A stretch of DNA of 64,000 nt, from the NCBI GenBank assembly GCA_016868315.1, contig VGHE01000002.1, forward strand, positions 248,001 to 312,000, given 5' to 3'. Below, one piece after another: positions 25,854 through 33,457 of the stretch. The position numbers were made by a program, and so were the translations under genes. Position 1 is the first letter of the stretch, and the number at the start of each line of letters is the position of its first letter. This DNA is from Betaproteobacteria bacterium (GTDB taxonomy: Bacteria > Bdellovibrionota_B > Oligoflexia > Silvanigrellales > Silvanigrellaceae). The notes under the pieces were generated by a model. That model was not told where the DNA came from and searched no databases. It saw only the letters and a list, made by a program, of their open reading frames with translations.

Positions 25854-26978
25854 TCAGTAAACGCGAACAAAGCCTTCATCAGGTTGCAGTGGTTTCTCTT
25901 CTCCCAATGCAGATGAGGGCATTGAAAAGCCCACACTGCGCAAACGAGCAGCCTCGATAAGGGCTTTTAGAGCCTGCCGACTCGAGTAGCGTGGTTTGAA
26001 TCCAAGCGATTTTTCAGCCTTATGCCCATCCGCGACGCACAGGTATTGGAAGAAAGGCACCATGGCGGAGGGCAGATCCCAGATGCGCATCATAAATCCG
26101 AGTGAGAAGACGGTTTTACAGACGGGTGTTGCAACTGGAACCGGAAAGCGTCCGGACATGTGAATGCCCGTGCTCAGGGGCAGTACGCCTTTGCCGACAG
26201 TGTTGAAAGTGCCGCGGGCATTCGAAAAGATGGCCAGCGAAGCTGCCGCTGTGGCATCGTCTTCGTGAATGAATTGAAGCAGTGGGTCGTAGCCGAGAAC
26301 CTTTGGAATGATTCCGGCTAGGAAGTAGCGTGCGCGCACGTTGGTTGAGTTGGGGCCAAGAATGGGTGCGAAGCGGAGCGTACAGACTTCGCAGTTTGGA
26401 TAATCCTTTGCGAACTCAATCAATTGTTTTTCAACGTCAACACGGGCACGAACAAAATCTGGTCCGGCGGATTTGAGCGGATGGCTCTCGGAAATGAAAT
26501 TTGGATTCTGGCTGTGTGCGCCGTAGACAAACGTGTCTCCAAGCACCACACAGCGTTCGAGTTTTGCTTCGGCAAGGGCATTGAGGATGTGAAATGTGCC
26601 GATGGTTTCCACTTCCCTGCGCAGTGAGCCATTGCGTCCGGGACCCGAGAACAGGGCTCCATGAACCAAACACTTGATGTCGTTTTTCAGAAGCAGAGAT
26701 GCGATGAGATCGTCGGCGCCGTCGCGGGTTAAATCAACGCGATGGAAAATGATTTTTGGAGCCTGAAGGATGGGTGCTTTGATGTCGAAAACATGGATTT
26801 CGCGGACATGCGGCAACTCAGCTAGGCGCTTAAGAACAAGGTGCCCCCGGAAGCTCGAGGCTCCGGTCATGGCAATTTTAGAATGGACTTCTCCTGTTGT
26901 GGGCGGTAGTTCATCGTTGCGCTCGTCCTGCTCGGGGTTGGAGTTTTCCTCCGGGCTTTTGCGGGGACGCTTTGACAT
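25854..26978 (-). CDS. NAD-dependent epimerase/SDR-like protein with altered active site
   Basis: A 374-residue extended-SDR protein. A charged, disordered N-terminus (about 1-35) precedes the dinucleotide-binding TGASSFRGHLVLKRL. VVLGDTFVYGAHS and TLRFAPILGPNS match the family. At the place where the catalytic YxxxK normally stands, the sequence reads DFVRARVDVEK, that is Phe and Arg in place of Tyr and Lys by my alignment. It may therefore bind NAD(P) without normal redox catalysis. ATG 26978 follows GGAGGGTGAAG. It is the first gene of the SDR-acyltransferase-ParA-DUF3108 run and is divergent from the dihydrouridine synthase gene. Confidence 0.85.
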   Translation of the reverse strand: MSKRPRKSPEENSNPEQDERNDELPPTTGEVHSKIAMTGASSFRGHLVLKRLAELPHVREIHVFDIKAPILQAPKIIFHRVDLTRDGADDLIASLLLKNDIKCLVHGALFSGPGRNGSLRREVETIGTFHILNALAEAKLERCVVLGDTFVYGAHSQNPNFISESHPLKSAGPDFVRARVDVEKQLIEFAKDYPNCEVCTLRFAPILGPNSTNVRARYFLAGIIPKVLGYDPLLQFIHEDDATAAASLAIFSNARGTFNTVGKGVLPLSTGIHMSGRFPVPVATPVCKTVFSLGFMMRIWDLPSAMVPFFQYLCVADGHKAEKSLGFKPRYSSRQALKALIEAARLRSVGFSMPSSALGEEKPLQPDEGFVRVY

Positions 26979-27014
26979 GACTTCACCCTCCAACATTGGG
27001 GCTTTGCTTTGAGC

Positions 27015-28271
27015 ATGGCAGTTTCTTCAAATCACTCACAAGCCGGATCAGGAGAGCAAAAGACACAAGGCAGACCACGGCTCGGACTGGCTCCCATGGA
27101 AGGTGTGACCGATTTTGCAACGCGACTTTGGCTAGCCCAGACCTCACGGCCAGACGAAGCGACGACACCGTTCCTTAGAGTGACAAAAGACTACCCCTCG
27201 AAGCGCATTTCAGCAAATTTTTTACCTGAAATTGAATTGTCAAAAGAGCATGGAGTTGTGTCTTGCGTTCCCCAACTTATGGCCTCAGAGACAGCCGATC
27301 TTATTCGCATTGCAGAGCACTTTCTCGCGAGAGTTCCGTTTGTCGATATCAACTGCGGCTGCCCTTCACCTACTGTGGTTGGTCACGGCGCAGGAAGTAG
27401 CCTTTTGCAGGATCCTGAAAGATTCCATCGCTACCTGGACGAAATTGTCTCAGCTTTGGGGCCGGAACGAGTCAGTGTCAAAATGCGGGTTGGATTTTCA
27501 AATGAGTCTGAGTTTCCCTCGTTGCTCGAGGTTGTGAAGCAATTCAAGCTTGCACGCCTGACGATTCATGGCCGCACGCGAGCGGATCGTTACACCGGTA
27601 AGGCGCGTTGGTCACACATCGCAGATGCGGCCAATCAACTTCCATTCCCCGTTGTGGGATCTGGGGATGTGATTGATGCCTCAAGTTTTACCGAGCGTAT
27701 GAGTGAGGCTCCCAACGCTGCTGGGGTGATTGTCGGGCGAGGTGCACTGAGGAACCCTTGGATTTTCTCCGAGCTGCGCGCGCCCGAAGAATCAAAAAAG
27801 AACGTCATCAGTCGCCGCCTTTTTCGGGCAACTGTCTTGCAGTTTGTGCTCTTGCAAGAATTGCAGATGCAGTGCTGGGAGCAATTGCATACACAAGTCC
27901 GTGATGGTTTTTTCAGCCCAGGCAAAATTTCCGACGTTCATATGCTTGAGCAGGCGAACGAACGTTTGGCTGCCTGCGCATTTCTGGAGGGCAGTGCGAC
28001 TGTGCTTGCCTGCGAGAGTTGGCCCATCAGCCGTGTCGGTCTTGCTCGGGGAAAGATGCTCTGGAATTACCTGCGCAGTGGCCTGAATGTCCCAGCCCTG
28101 TTGAGCGTCGCTTTGCTGAGGGCGTCAACGTGGCCACAGTTTATTGCCGCGCTCGACCAGGTTCTGAATTGTTTTCTGCCCGACGACATGGGATTGGCTT
28201 ACCAGCCGGGGTGGGATTGGGTTTACTCGGGTGAAAGTGCTGCTTCCTTGGGAGGGAAGAGTTTGACATGA
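27015..28271 (+). CDS. tRNA-dihydrouridine synthase
   Basis: A 418-residue FMN enzyme that reduces uridine to dihydrouridine in tRNA. Motifs: LGLAPMEGVTDFATR for FMN binding, DINCGCPSPTVVGHGAGSSL with the catalytic cysteine, VSVKMRVGF, LTIHGRTRADRYTGKA and VVGSGDV with IVGRGALRNPWIF. It is about 80 residues longer than common Dus proteins, mainly in a C-terminal extension after residue 330. The start is ATG 27015, in frame with an upstream TTG. The following small membrane gene overlaps its stop by four bases. Which tRNA positions it modifies cannot be told. Confidence 0.93.
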   Translation: MAVSSNHSQAGSGEQKTQGRPRLGLAPMEGVTDFATRLWLAQTSRPDEATTPFLRVTKDYPSKRISANFLPEIELSKEHGVVSCVPQLMASETADLIRIAEHFLARVPFVDINCGCPSPTVVGHGAGSSLLQDPERFHRYLDEIVSALGPERVSVKMRVGFSNESEFPSLLEVVKQFKLARLTIHGRTRADRYTGKARWSHIADAANQLPFPVVGSGDVIDASSFTERMSEAPNAAGVIVGRGALRNPWIFSELRAPEESKKNVISRRLFRATVLQFVLLQELQMQCWEQLHTQVRDGFFSPGKISDVHMLEQANERLAACAFLEGSATVLACESWPISRVGLARGKMLWNYLRSGLNVPALLSVALLRASTWPQFIAALDQVLNCFLPDDMGLAYQPGWDWVYSGESAASLGGKSLT

Positions 28272-28465
28272 CCACTACAGAGCCAGAAACACCACGCGAT
28301 GCGCCTCAAAATCTTTCCGAACAAGATTCTTCCTCACTTCTATGGAAGCGCTACCAAGAGCAGCGGCAGAAAAGTACGCGGATTCTGACGACGGGTCTGG
28401 GACTCTTTGCGGCTTTTGTTGTTTTTTTGTTGGCAGTGGGTCTGTGGATCGTTGTAGTTCGCTAA
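28268..28465 (+). CDS. Small single-pass membrane protein
   Basis: A 65-residue protein: a polar N-terminal half (about 1-38, with WKRYQEQRQKSTRIL) and one membrane helix at 40-63 (TTGLGLFAAFVVFLLAVGLW) ending VVVR. Its ATG overlaps the stop of the dihydrouridine synthase gene (ATGA at 28268-28271), which supports translation by coupling. The layout suggests N-in, C-out. No family is recognised. Confidence 0.65.
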   Translation: MTTTEPETPRDAPQNLSEQDSSSLLWKRYQEQRQKSTRILTTGLGLFAAFVVFLLAVGLWIVVVR

Positions 28466-28479
28466 TTTTAATGCATTTC

Positions 28480-28508
28480 TTGACTTTGGCTGAGTGGCCG
28501 ACAATAAT
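28480..28508 (+). promoter_or_regulatory. Strong candidate sigma-70 promoter for the HNH gene
   Basis: TTGACT (28480-28485) and AATAAT (28503-28508) with a 17-base spacer match the consensus at 5/6 each. Transcription would begin near base 28515, at the edge of a 7-base-pair hairpin, leaving a 90-base leader. Confidence 0.6.
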
Positions 28509-28513
28509 CGAAT

Positions 28514-28534
28514 GAGGGAGTCCCTCCCTCTTTT
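28514..28534 (+). terminator. Hairpin plus T run directly after the promoter
   Basis: GAGGGAG pairs with CTCCCTC over a three-base loop, then TTTT. It looks like a short intrinsic terminator for the dihydrouridine synthase transcript. It overlaps the predicted start of the next transcript, so it could also act as a 5'-end hairpin or attenuator. Confidence 0.5.
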
Positions 28535-28605
28535 GCGCTGTTTTCTTCGCGGCGAAACTTAATTTTGCTGCAGAAGTTCCGATTCCACTTATGGAAGGTG
28601 GCATC

Positions 28606-29244
28606 ATGGCGAATTTTGAGCGTCGGGTTTTGGTTTTGGACTCACGGTACGAGCCGGTCAAGGTTGTCGGCCTGCACACTGGTTTTGTTCTGATGTACAC
28701 CGACCGTGCTTCTGCCGTTATCGATTCTCCGCGCATCATCCGCAGTGTTTCAAATGCCTATACGGTTCCTTGGATTCTGCGTCTGCACAATTGCTCTCCC
28801 CGTCACCGCAGGTGCTCCTCCCCTCGTTTCTCGAGGCAAAATGTTTATCTGCGCGATGGTTTCCGCTGCCAATATTGCAACTGGGCCGGCTCTTTGGTGA
28901 ACCTCACAATGGATCACCTTATACCCTTGGCGCGTGGTGGTAAGACCAGCTGGGACAACATCGTGACTGCATGCAAGTCGTGCAACCTGCGCAAGGGTTC
29001 GAGAACTATCGAAGAGCTGGGTTTGCGTCTGCCGCGTCTTCCAGAGAGGCCGCAGTTCAATGGCACCTCCCTCTTTGCTCTGCGTTATGGCCTCAACCGT
29101 CTGAATATCCCTGAGCCTTGGGTTGGGTATGTAGACTTGTCGGTCAGCAATCGATTGGTTGAACTCAAACTTCAAGGTCGCGTCGAAGATCTTTCAACTT
29201 CTGCGAATTCTTTGCTTCTCTCCCAACTCCCTGCCGTCGGTTGA
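28606..29244 (+). CDS. HNH endonuclease family protein
   Basis: A 212-residue protein. N-terminal VLVLDSRYEPVKVVGLHTG is the hallmark of a widespread HNH subgroup. The HNH/zinc core is CQYCNWAGSLVNLTMDHLIP, then ARGGKTSWDNIVTACKSCN, with two CxxC pairs and the Asp-His of the active site. ATG 28606 is chosen over 28591 because GGAAGGTGG lies in front of it and MANFERRVLVLD is the family start. It stands alone after its own promoter, with no methylase or restriction partner beside it, so a restriction role is not supported. Its cellular function is not known. Confidence 0.88.
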   Translation: MANFERRVLVLDSRYEPVKVVGLHTGFVLMYTDRASAVIDSPRIIRSVSNAYTVPWILRLHNCSPRHRRCSSPRFSRQNVYLRDGFRCQYCNWAGSLVNLTMDHLIPLARGGKTSWDNIVTACKSCNLRKGSRTIEELGLRLPRLPERPQFNGTSLFALRYGLNRLNIPEPWVGYVDLSVSNRLVELKLQGRVEDLSTSANSLLLSQLPAVG

Positions 29245-29323
29245 ATGACGGCACCTCGAATTTCCTGAGCAAAAACTCCGATGCGCTCCGAGAGATCACG
29301 TGTGCGCGGGAGTTTTTTGAATC

Positions 29324-30919
29324 ATGTGGTTTGTCTGGGATGGACATACCCGACAGGGGCCCTACAGCGAGCAAGAGATATGTCGGCGCTTGACCATGGG
29401 TCAGTGGTCGCTTTCTGTCTTTGTGCGCCCCCAAGATCGCTCCATCTACCGACCGCTTTTGTGGATGTTGCCGACGTGGTGCGAGGTTTCCGCGCCAGAG
29501 TCCAATGAAACTGGACGGGCGTTTGATAATATTCTGAACGAAGCAACCATGATTGCGCCTTTGGAAGCTTTTGAAGGGGGGATCGTTCCTGCACCCGCGG
29601 CACCCTTGGTTTCGCCTGGGGCTCTGACTCCTCCTGGTCAAAAGAATTTAACCGAAGCACCAGATGCAGCTGAAAATCGTAAAGAGGAGACTCAAGAGAA
29701 AACCCCAGCTGAGCTTCTTTCAAACTTTCGTAAGAAAAAGCGGAAAGAGGATTTCCTCGACTTTCTTTCCGAAGATTCTTCCGCAGCACCCGTGCAAGAG
29801 AAAAAGAAAGAGAGTGCAGCCGAGAGCGTTGTTTCGGTGTTGCCTCAAACAGATCCTCCTATACCCCCAGCCGGTGTTTTTGCAGCTCCCAAAGAGCGTT
29901 CGCGCAAGGCTATCGATGACGTTCAATTGTCGCCGTCGTTTAATCCAAAGTCAGATGTGCCTTTGTCTGAACCAGAACCAACTCGATCCATTCCACCGGT
30001 AAAAAAGCAGGTGGAACTCGACTACAAGCGTGAGTTTGGTGGAGAGACGAAACACCTTTCCATCAGACAAACGCGTCGAGTTCGACTGATGAACCAAAAG
30101 CCAAAGATGGTGAGCGAGGGGCTGGTTAATCTCGTAGACAACTCGTCTGCAACACAAATCCGTCACCGGAGGGTAAACCCAACTGCCCCGCGTCGCCGTC
30201 CGCGCGGTTTCTCTTCGCAAATTCCGAAGGTTTTAAAATATCTCCCGAAAAAATTGCGTCCTGGAAATTCGTCTTTCATTTGGGTCGTTGTCGCCGCCTC
30301 GGTGCTCGTTACTTTTTCAATAGTCAGCTTGCTCTTCTATTTCTTCGGTCGCAAAGGCTCGCACGTCGTGAGTCAGCCAGCTGCTGCGCCGCAGCAGGTT
30401 CAGTCTGAGGGCGAGCCACCTAAGCGGAGAAGAAAGCCGAAGTCAGACGTTCCCGCGGTACCGGGTGAAACGCGCGCTTTTGACCCTTCAAGCCAAAGTG
30501 AAATTTCACCGGGTGGTCAAACGACAAAGAAGGATAAGCCAAAAAAAGAAATGGCTGCTCGCAGCGAACCGCCTGATCTCGTGCAGAGGCAGTTAAAAAA
30601 GACACAGCCCAAACCCAACTTCGATGTGTTGCGCAATGCAGACGAAATCAACAACTACCTCACGAATACGAGCCCCGGTAACCGAAGATTTGTTGTTGTT
30701 GGTCCACTGACTCTCGTTGAGCCGCCCGCACCGCAATGTAGTCCTTGTCAGGGCAAAGCCCGTCTGCCGGATGGGACACTCGTGACCTTGAGTTCAGTGA
30801 TTCCGGAACCCTGGAACGGTGTTAATCTGCGCAAGAAGGTTTACGCGCGCGGAATGGTACTAAAGACCTCAAGTTACCTTATTACGGTTAATAAGATTTC
30901 GAGTAAAATTCCGCGCTGA
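29324..30919 (+). CDS. GYF_2-like domain protein with single transmembrane segment
   Basis: A 531-residue protein of unusual build. Residues 1-50 (MWFVWDGHTRQGPYSEQEIC, ending PLLWMLP) fit the GYF_2/DUF4339 fold: aromatic start, GPYS turn and C-terminal W. About 60-310 is a disordered Pro/Glu/Ser/Lys region that turns basic (VNPTAPRRRPRGFSS). One membrane helix is at about 316-341 (IWVVVAASVLVTFSIVSLLF). After another charged linker, a C-terminal domain (about 435-531; RFVVVGPLTLVEPPAPQCSP, KVYARGMVLKTSSYLITVNK) looks like a small beta barrel. The N-terminus should be cytoplasmic and the C-terminal domain periplasmic. Function is unknown; GYF-type domains bind proline-rich peptides. Confidence 0.8.
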   Translation: MWFVWDGHTRQGPYSEQEICRRLTMGQWSLSVFVRPQDRSIYRPLLWMLPTWCEVSAPESNETGRAFDNILNEATMIAPLEAFEGGIVPAPAAPLVSPGALTPPGQKNLTEAPDAAENRKEETQEKTPAELLSNFRKKKRKEDFLDFLSEDSSAAPVQEKKKESAAESVVSVLPQTDPPIPPAGVFAAPKERSRKAIDDVQLSPSFNPKSDVPLSEPEPTRSIPPVKKQVELDYKREFGGETKHLSIRQTRRVRLMNQKPKMVSEGLVNLVDNSSATQIRHRRVNPTAPRRRPRGFSSQIPKVLKYLPKKLRPGNSSFIWVVVAASVLVTFSIVSLLFYFFGRKGSHVVSQPAAAPQQVQSEGEPPKRRRKPKSDVPAVPGETRAFDPSSQSEISPGGQTTKKDKPKKEMAARSEPPDLVQRQLKKTQPKPNFDVLRNADEINNYLTNTSPGNRRFVVVGPLTLVEPPAPQCSPCQGKARLPDGTLVTLSSVIPEPWNGVNLRKKVYARGMVLKTSSYLITVNKISSKIPR

Positions 30920-30928
30920 GAAAAAAAC

Positions 30929-31738
30929 TTATCCAAAGCGTCCTGAGATGTAGTCTTGCGTTGCTTTGGTGTGAGCATTTTCGAACAGCCGCTTGGTTGG
31001 TCCAGCTTCAATCAGGCGCCCGAGGTAGAAGAAGGCCGTGTGGTCGGAGACGCGCGATGCCTGCGACATCGAGTGGGTCACAATCACCACCGTGAATCTT
31101 CCCTTCATCTCGAGAATCAGTTCCTCGATTTTTGCAGTTGAAATGGGATCGAGAGCTGAGCAAGGTTCATCCATCAGAAGCACTTCAGGATTACCTGCAA
31201 TAGCTCGTGCAATGCAGAGCCGCTGCTGCTGTCCACCCGAGAGATCGAGCGCACTCCTTTTGAGACGGTCTTTAACTTCATCCCACAGTGCTGCAGAGCG
31301 AAGGCTCGATTCCACAGCTTCATCGAGGGTGGAGCGTTGAGTGATGCCACTGATGCGTAGCGGATAACAGACGTTTTCGTAAATGCTCATCGGGAAGGGG
31401 TTGCTCTTTTGGAATACCATTCCAATGCGTTTCCGAAGAGACGTAACGTCGAGGTGGCGCTCGTATACCGAGCGTTCTCCAACGCGGATATCACCGTCAA
31501 CTGTGACGTTGTCAATGAGGTCGTTAAGACGGTTGATAGAGCGGAGCAGAGTGGACTTGCCGCACCCGCTCGGCCCAATAAACGAGGTAATGTGATGCTG
31601 CAGGATCGGAAAATTTATGGAGTGCAGCGCCTGTGCCTTTCCGTACCAGAGGTTGAAGTTCTGGATGGAAATTTGCGCAGGTCCAGAAAGACTCTCCGGA
31701 TGGACGTACGTCGGCGGAAGATCGTTTGGATTTAGCAT
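30929..31738 (-). CDS. pstB: Phosphate ABC transporter ATP-binding protein
   Basis: A 269-residue ABC ATPase of the phosphate importer. Walker [10 protein letters not shown] is at 55-63, the signature [14 protein letters not shown] and Walker [14 protein letters not shown] are intact, and [15 protein letters not shown] is the typical PstB start. ATG 31738 overlaps the pstA stop (TGATG) with GAGGAG upstream, so it is coupled to pstA. A phoU gene is not present after it: the next gene runs toward it from the other strand. Confidence 0.96.
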   Translation of the reverse strand: MLNPNDLPPTYVHPESLSGPAQISIQNFNLWYGKAQALHSINFPILQHHITSFIGPSGCGKSTLLRSINRLNDLIDNVTVDGDIRVGERSVYERHLDVTSLRKRIGMVFQKSNPFPMSIYENVCYPLRISGITQRSTLDEAVESSLRSAALWDEVKDRLKRSALDLSGGQQQRLCIARAIAGNPEVLLMDEPCSALDPISTAKIEELILEMKGRFTVVIVTHSMSQASRVSDHTAFFYLGRLIEAGPTKRLFENAHTKATQDYISGRFG

Positions 31739-33450
31739 CAGAATGCTCCTCGTCCTTCAAAACGCTTGCGCAGTTGTGAGCGGATCTTGATTGCAATGAA
31801 ATTAAGAGACAACACGACGGCCACGAGCAACGAGGTTGAAGCGAAGACCATGGGTCTGCTGAGTTCGGTTGAGCGTGACTGAAAACCGAGGTCATAAATG
31901 TGAAAACCAAGATGCATGAAGCTGCGCTCCAAATGCACGAATGGGAAATGACCGTCGACGGGAAGCGCAGGCGCAAGTTTAACGACACCTGTCATGAGGA
32001 GCGGAGCAACTTCACCCACCGCACGCGCCATGGCGAGGATGAGTCCGGTCATCACACCTGGGAGAGCCTTAGGAAGGACTATATTCCACAGGGTCTGCAT
32101 GCGGGTTGCGCCGCAACCGTAAGAGGCTTCGCGCAGCGAGCGCGGCACCGCTGAGAGCGCTTCCTCGGTGCTCACAATCACAACTGGGACAGTCAAAAGT
32201 GCAAGGGTCAGGCTGGCCCAAAGGATACCACCTGTACCAAACGTGGGGTTGGGGAGTTTTTCCTGGAACAGCAGTTGGTCGATGCTCGCACCCACGGTGT
32301 AGCAAAAGAAACCAACCCCAAATACGCCATAAACGATACTTGGAACACCGGCGAGATTGTTTACGGCAATGCGCACAAGGCTCACGAGCATACCCTGCTT
32401 GGCAATCTCGCGCATGTAAACAGCAGTCATAACTCCAATCGGCAAGACAAACAGGGTCATGATGATGGTCATGGCCACCGTTCCGAACAGCGCAGGGAAC
32501 ACTCCGCCCTCGGTGTTTGCTTCGCGCGGCTCCTCGGAAACGAATCCCCACAGGCGAGCGATAAACAAAGATAACTTTTCGAAGGTGCTGAGTGCGTTGG
32601 GTTGAAAAGCGCGCAGTATTTGGCTTGCTGCCAATTCTTTGGTTTGACCATTCTCGGCCGCGAGTGTCAGCTTGATGGCCTCATCTGCGCTGCGCAGCTG
32701 CTGCACCTGCTCTGACAATTTTCTGTGTTCGGTTGTGAGAGATTGGAAGCGCTCCTCAAGGAGTTTGTTGTTATCTGCGGCTTCGACATCGGTGATGCGA
32801 CCCAGCTCAAGCATGCGCTCAATCTTTTTCTTTTCGAGCCGGAGCTCCTCAAGGTCGAGGTTTAGGTCAGCCAGTTTGCCTTTCTCGAGTTTGTGAATTT
32901 GCTTGCGGCGCTGCGCGCCGTCTTCAAGCATTTGTGTGAGTTTTTGCTTTTCCAGGGACACGCTCGTGCCATCGGCATTGAGAAGCAGAATTTTGCCGAG
33001 AAATGGACCCCATTCGCTGCGCTCGACAAACCAAATGTCGTCAGGCCGTTCTGCTCCGGCGACCGCCTCAGTTGCCACAAAGGCAAATTCGTTGACACCG
33101 AAATCGCGGTTAGCCTGATAAATAAGCCGACGGTTTTGACGCGTGTTGGTGTTCGGGTCGGTGCCTTCCTCTTGGCGCATGGGAATACCGATGACCAAAG
33201 TCGAATCGTTTTGCATCTTGATGACCGCATGCGGCCAAAGTGCGCTGAGGCCTTGCGAGAGAATGACACCGAACAGTGCAGTGATCAGAAGAAGGATGGT
33301 GACCAAAGCACCTGCGCAGACCCAAATCCATGGCACGCCTTCGGTCGCATTGCTGGAAGCGCGGTTGCGGAGGCGAACGGCGGTCTTGAATAAGACCGCG
33401 CCCTGCGCGTTGGGATTGGAATCGGACGAGGGTGAAGCGGGTTTGAACAT
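31738..33450 (-). CDS. pstA: Phosphate ABC transporter permease PstA, enlarged
   Basis: A 570-residue PstA, nearly twice the usual length. After the first membrane helix (about 40-62) comes a periplasmic insert of about 230 residues. It begins [20 protein letters not shown] and contains a coiled coil ([19 protein letters not shown]). The normal permease core then follows: [51 protein letters not shown] (the EAA loop contacting PstB) and further helices. Such enlarged PstA/PstC pairs are known in gamma- and other proteobacteria. ATG 33450 is preferred over the adjacent ATG 33453 because GAGG is better spaced. It starts 7 bases after the pstC stop. Confidence 0.93.
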   Translation of the reverse strand: MFKPASPSSDSNPNAQGAVLFKTAVRLRNRASSNATEGVPWIWVCAGALVTILLLITALFGVILSQGLSALWPHAVIKMQNDSTLVIGIPMRQEEGTDPNTNTRQNRRLIYQANRDFGVNEFAFVATEAVAGAERPDDIWFVERSEWGPFLGKILLLNADGTSVSLEKQKLTQMLEDGAQRRKQIHKLEKGKLADLNLDLEELRLEKKKIERMLELGRITDVEAADNNKLLEERFQSLTTEHRKLSEQVQQLRSADEAIKLTLAAENGQTKELAASQILRAFQPNALSTFEKLSLFIARLWGFVSEEPREANTEGGVFPALFGTVAMTIIMTLFVLPIGVMTAVYMREIAKQGMLVSLVRIAVNNLAGVPSIVYGVFGVGFFCYTVGASIDQLLFQEKLPNPTFGTGGILWASLTLALLTVPVVIVSTEEALSAVPRSLREASYGCGATRMQTLWNIVLPKALPGVMTGLILAMARAVGEVAPLLMTGVVKLAPALPVDGHFPFVHLERSFMHLGFHIYDLGFQSRSTELSRPMVFASTSLLVAVVLSLNFIAIKIRSQLRKRFEGRGAF

Positions 33451-33457
33451 CATAGCC

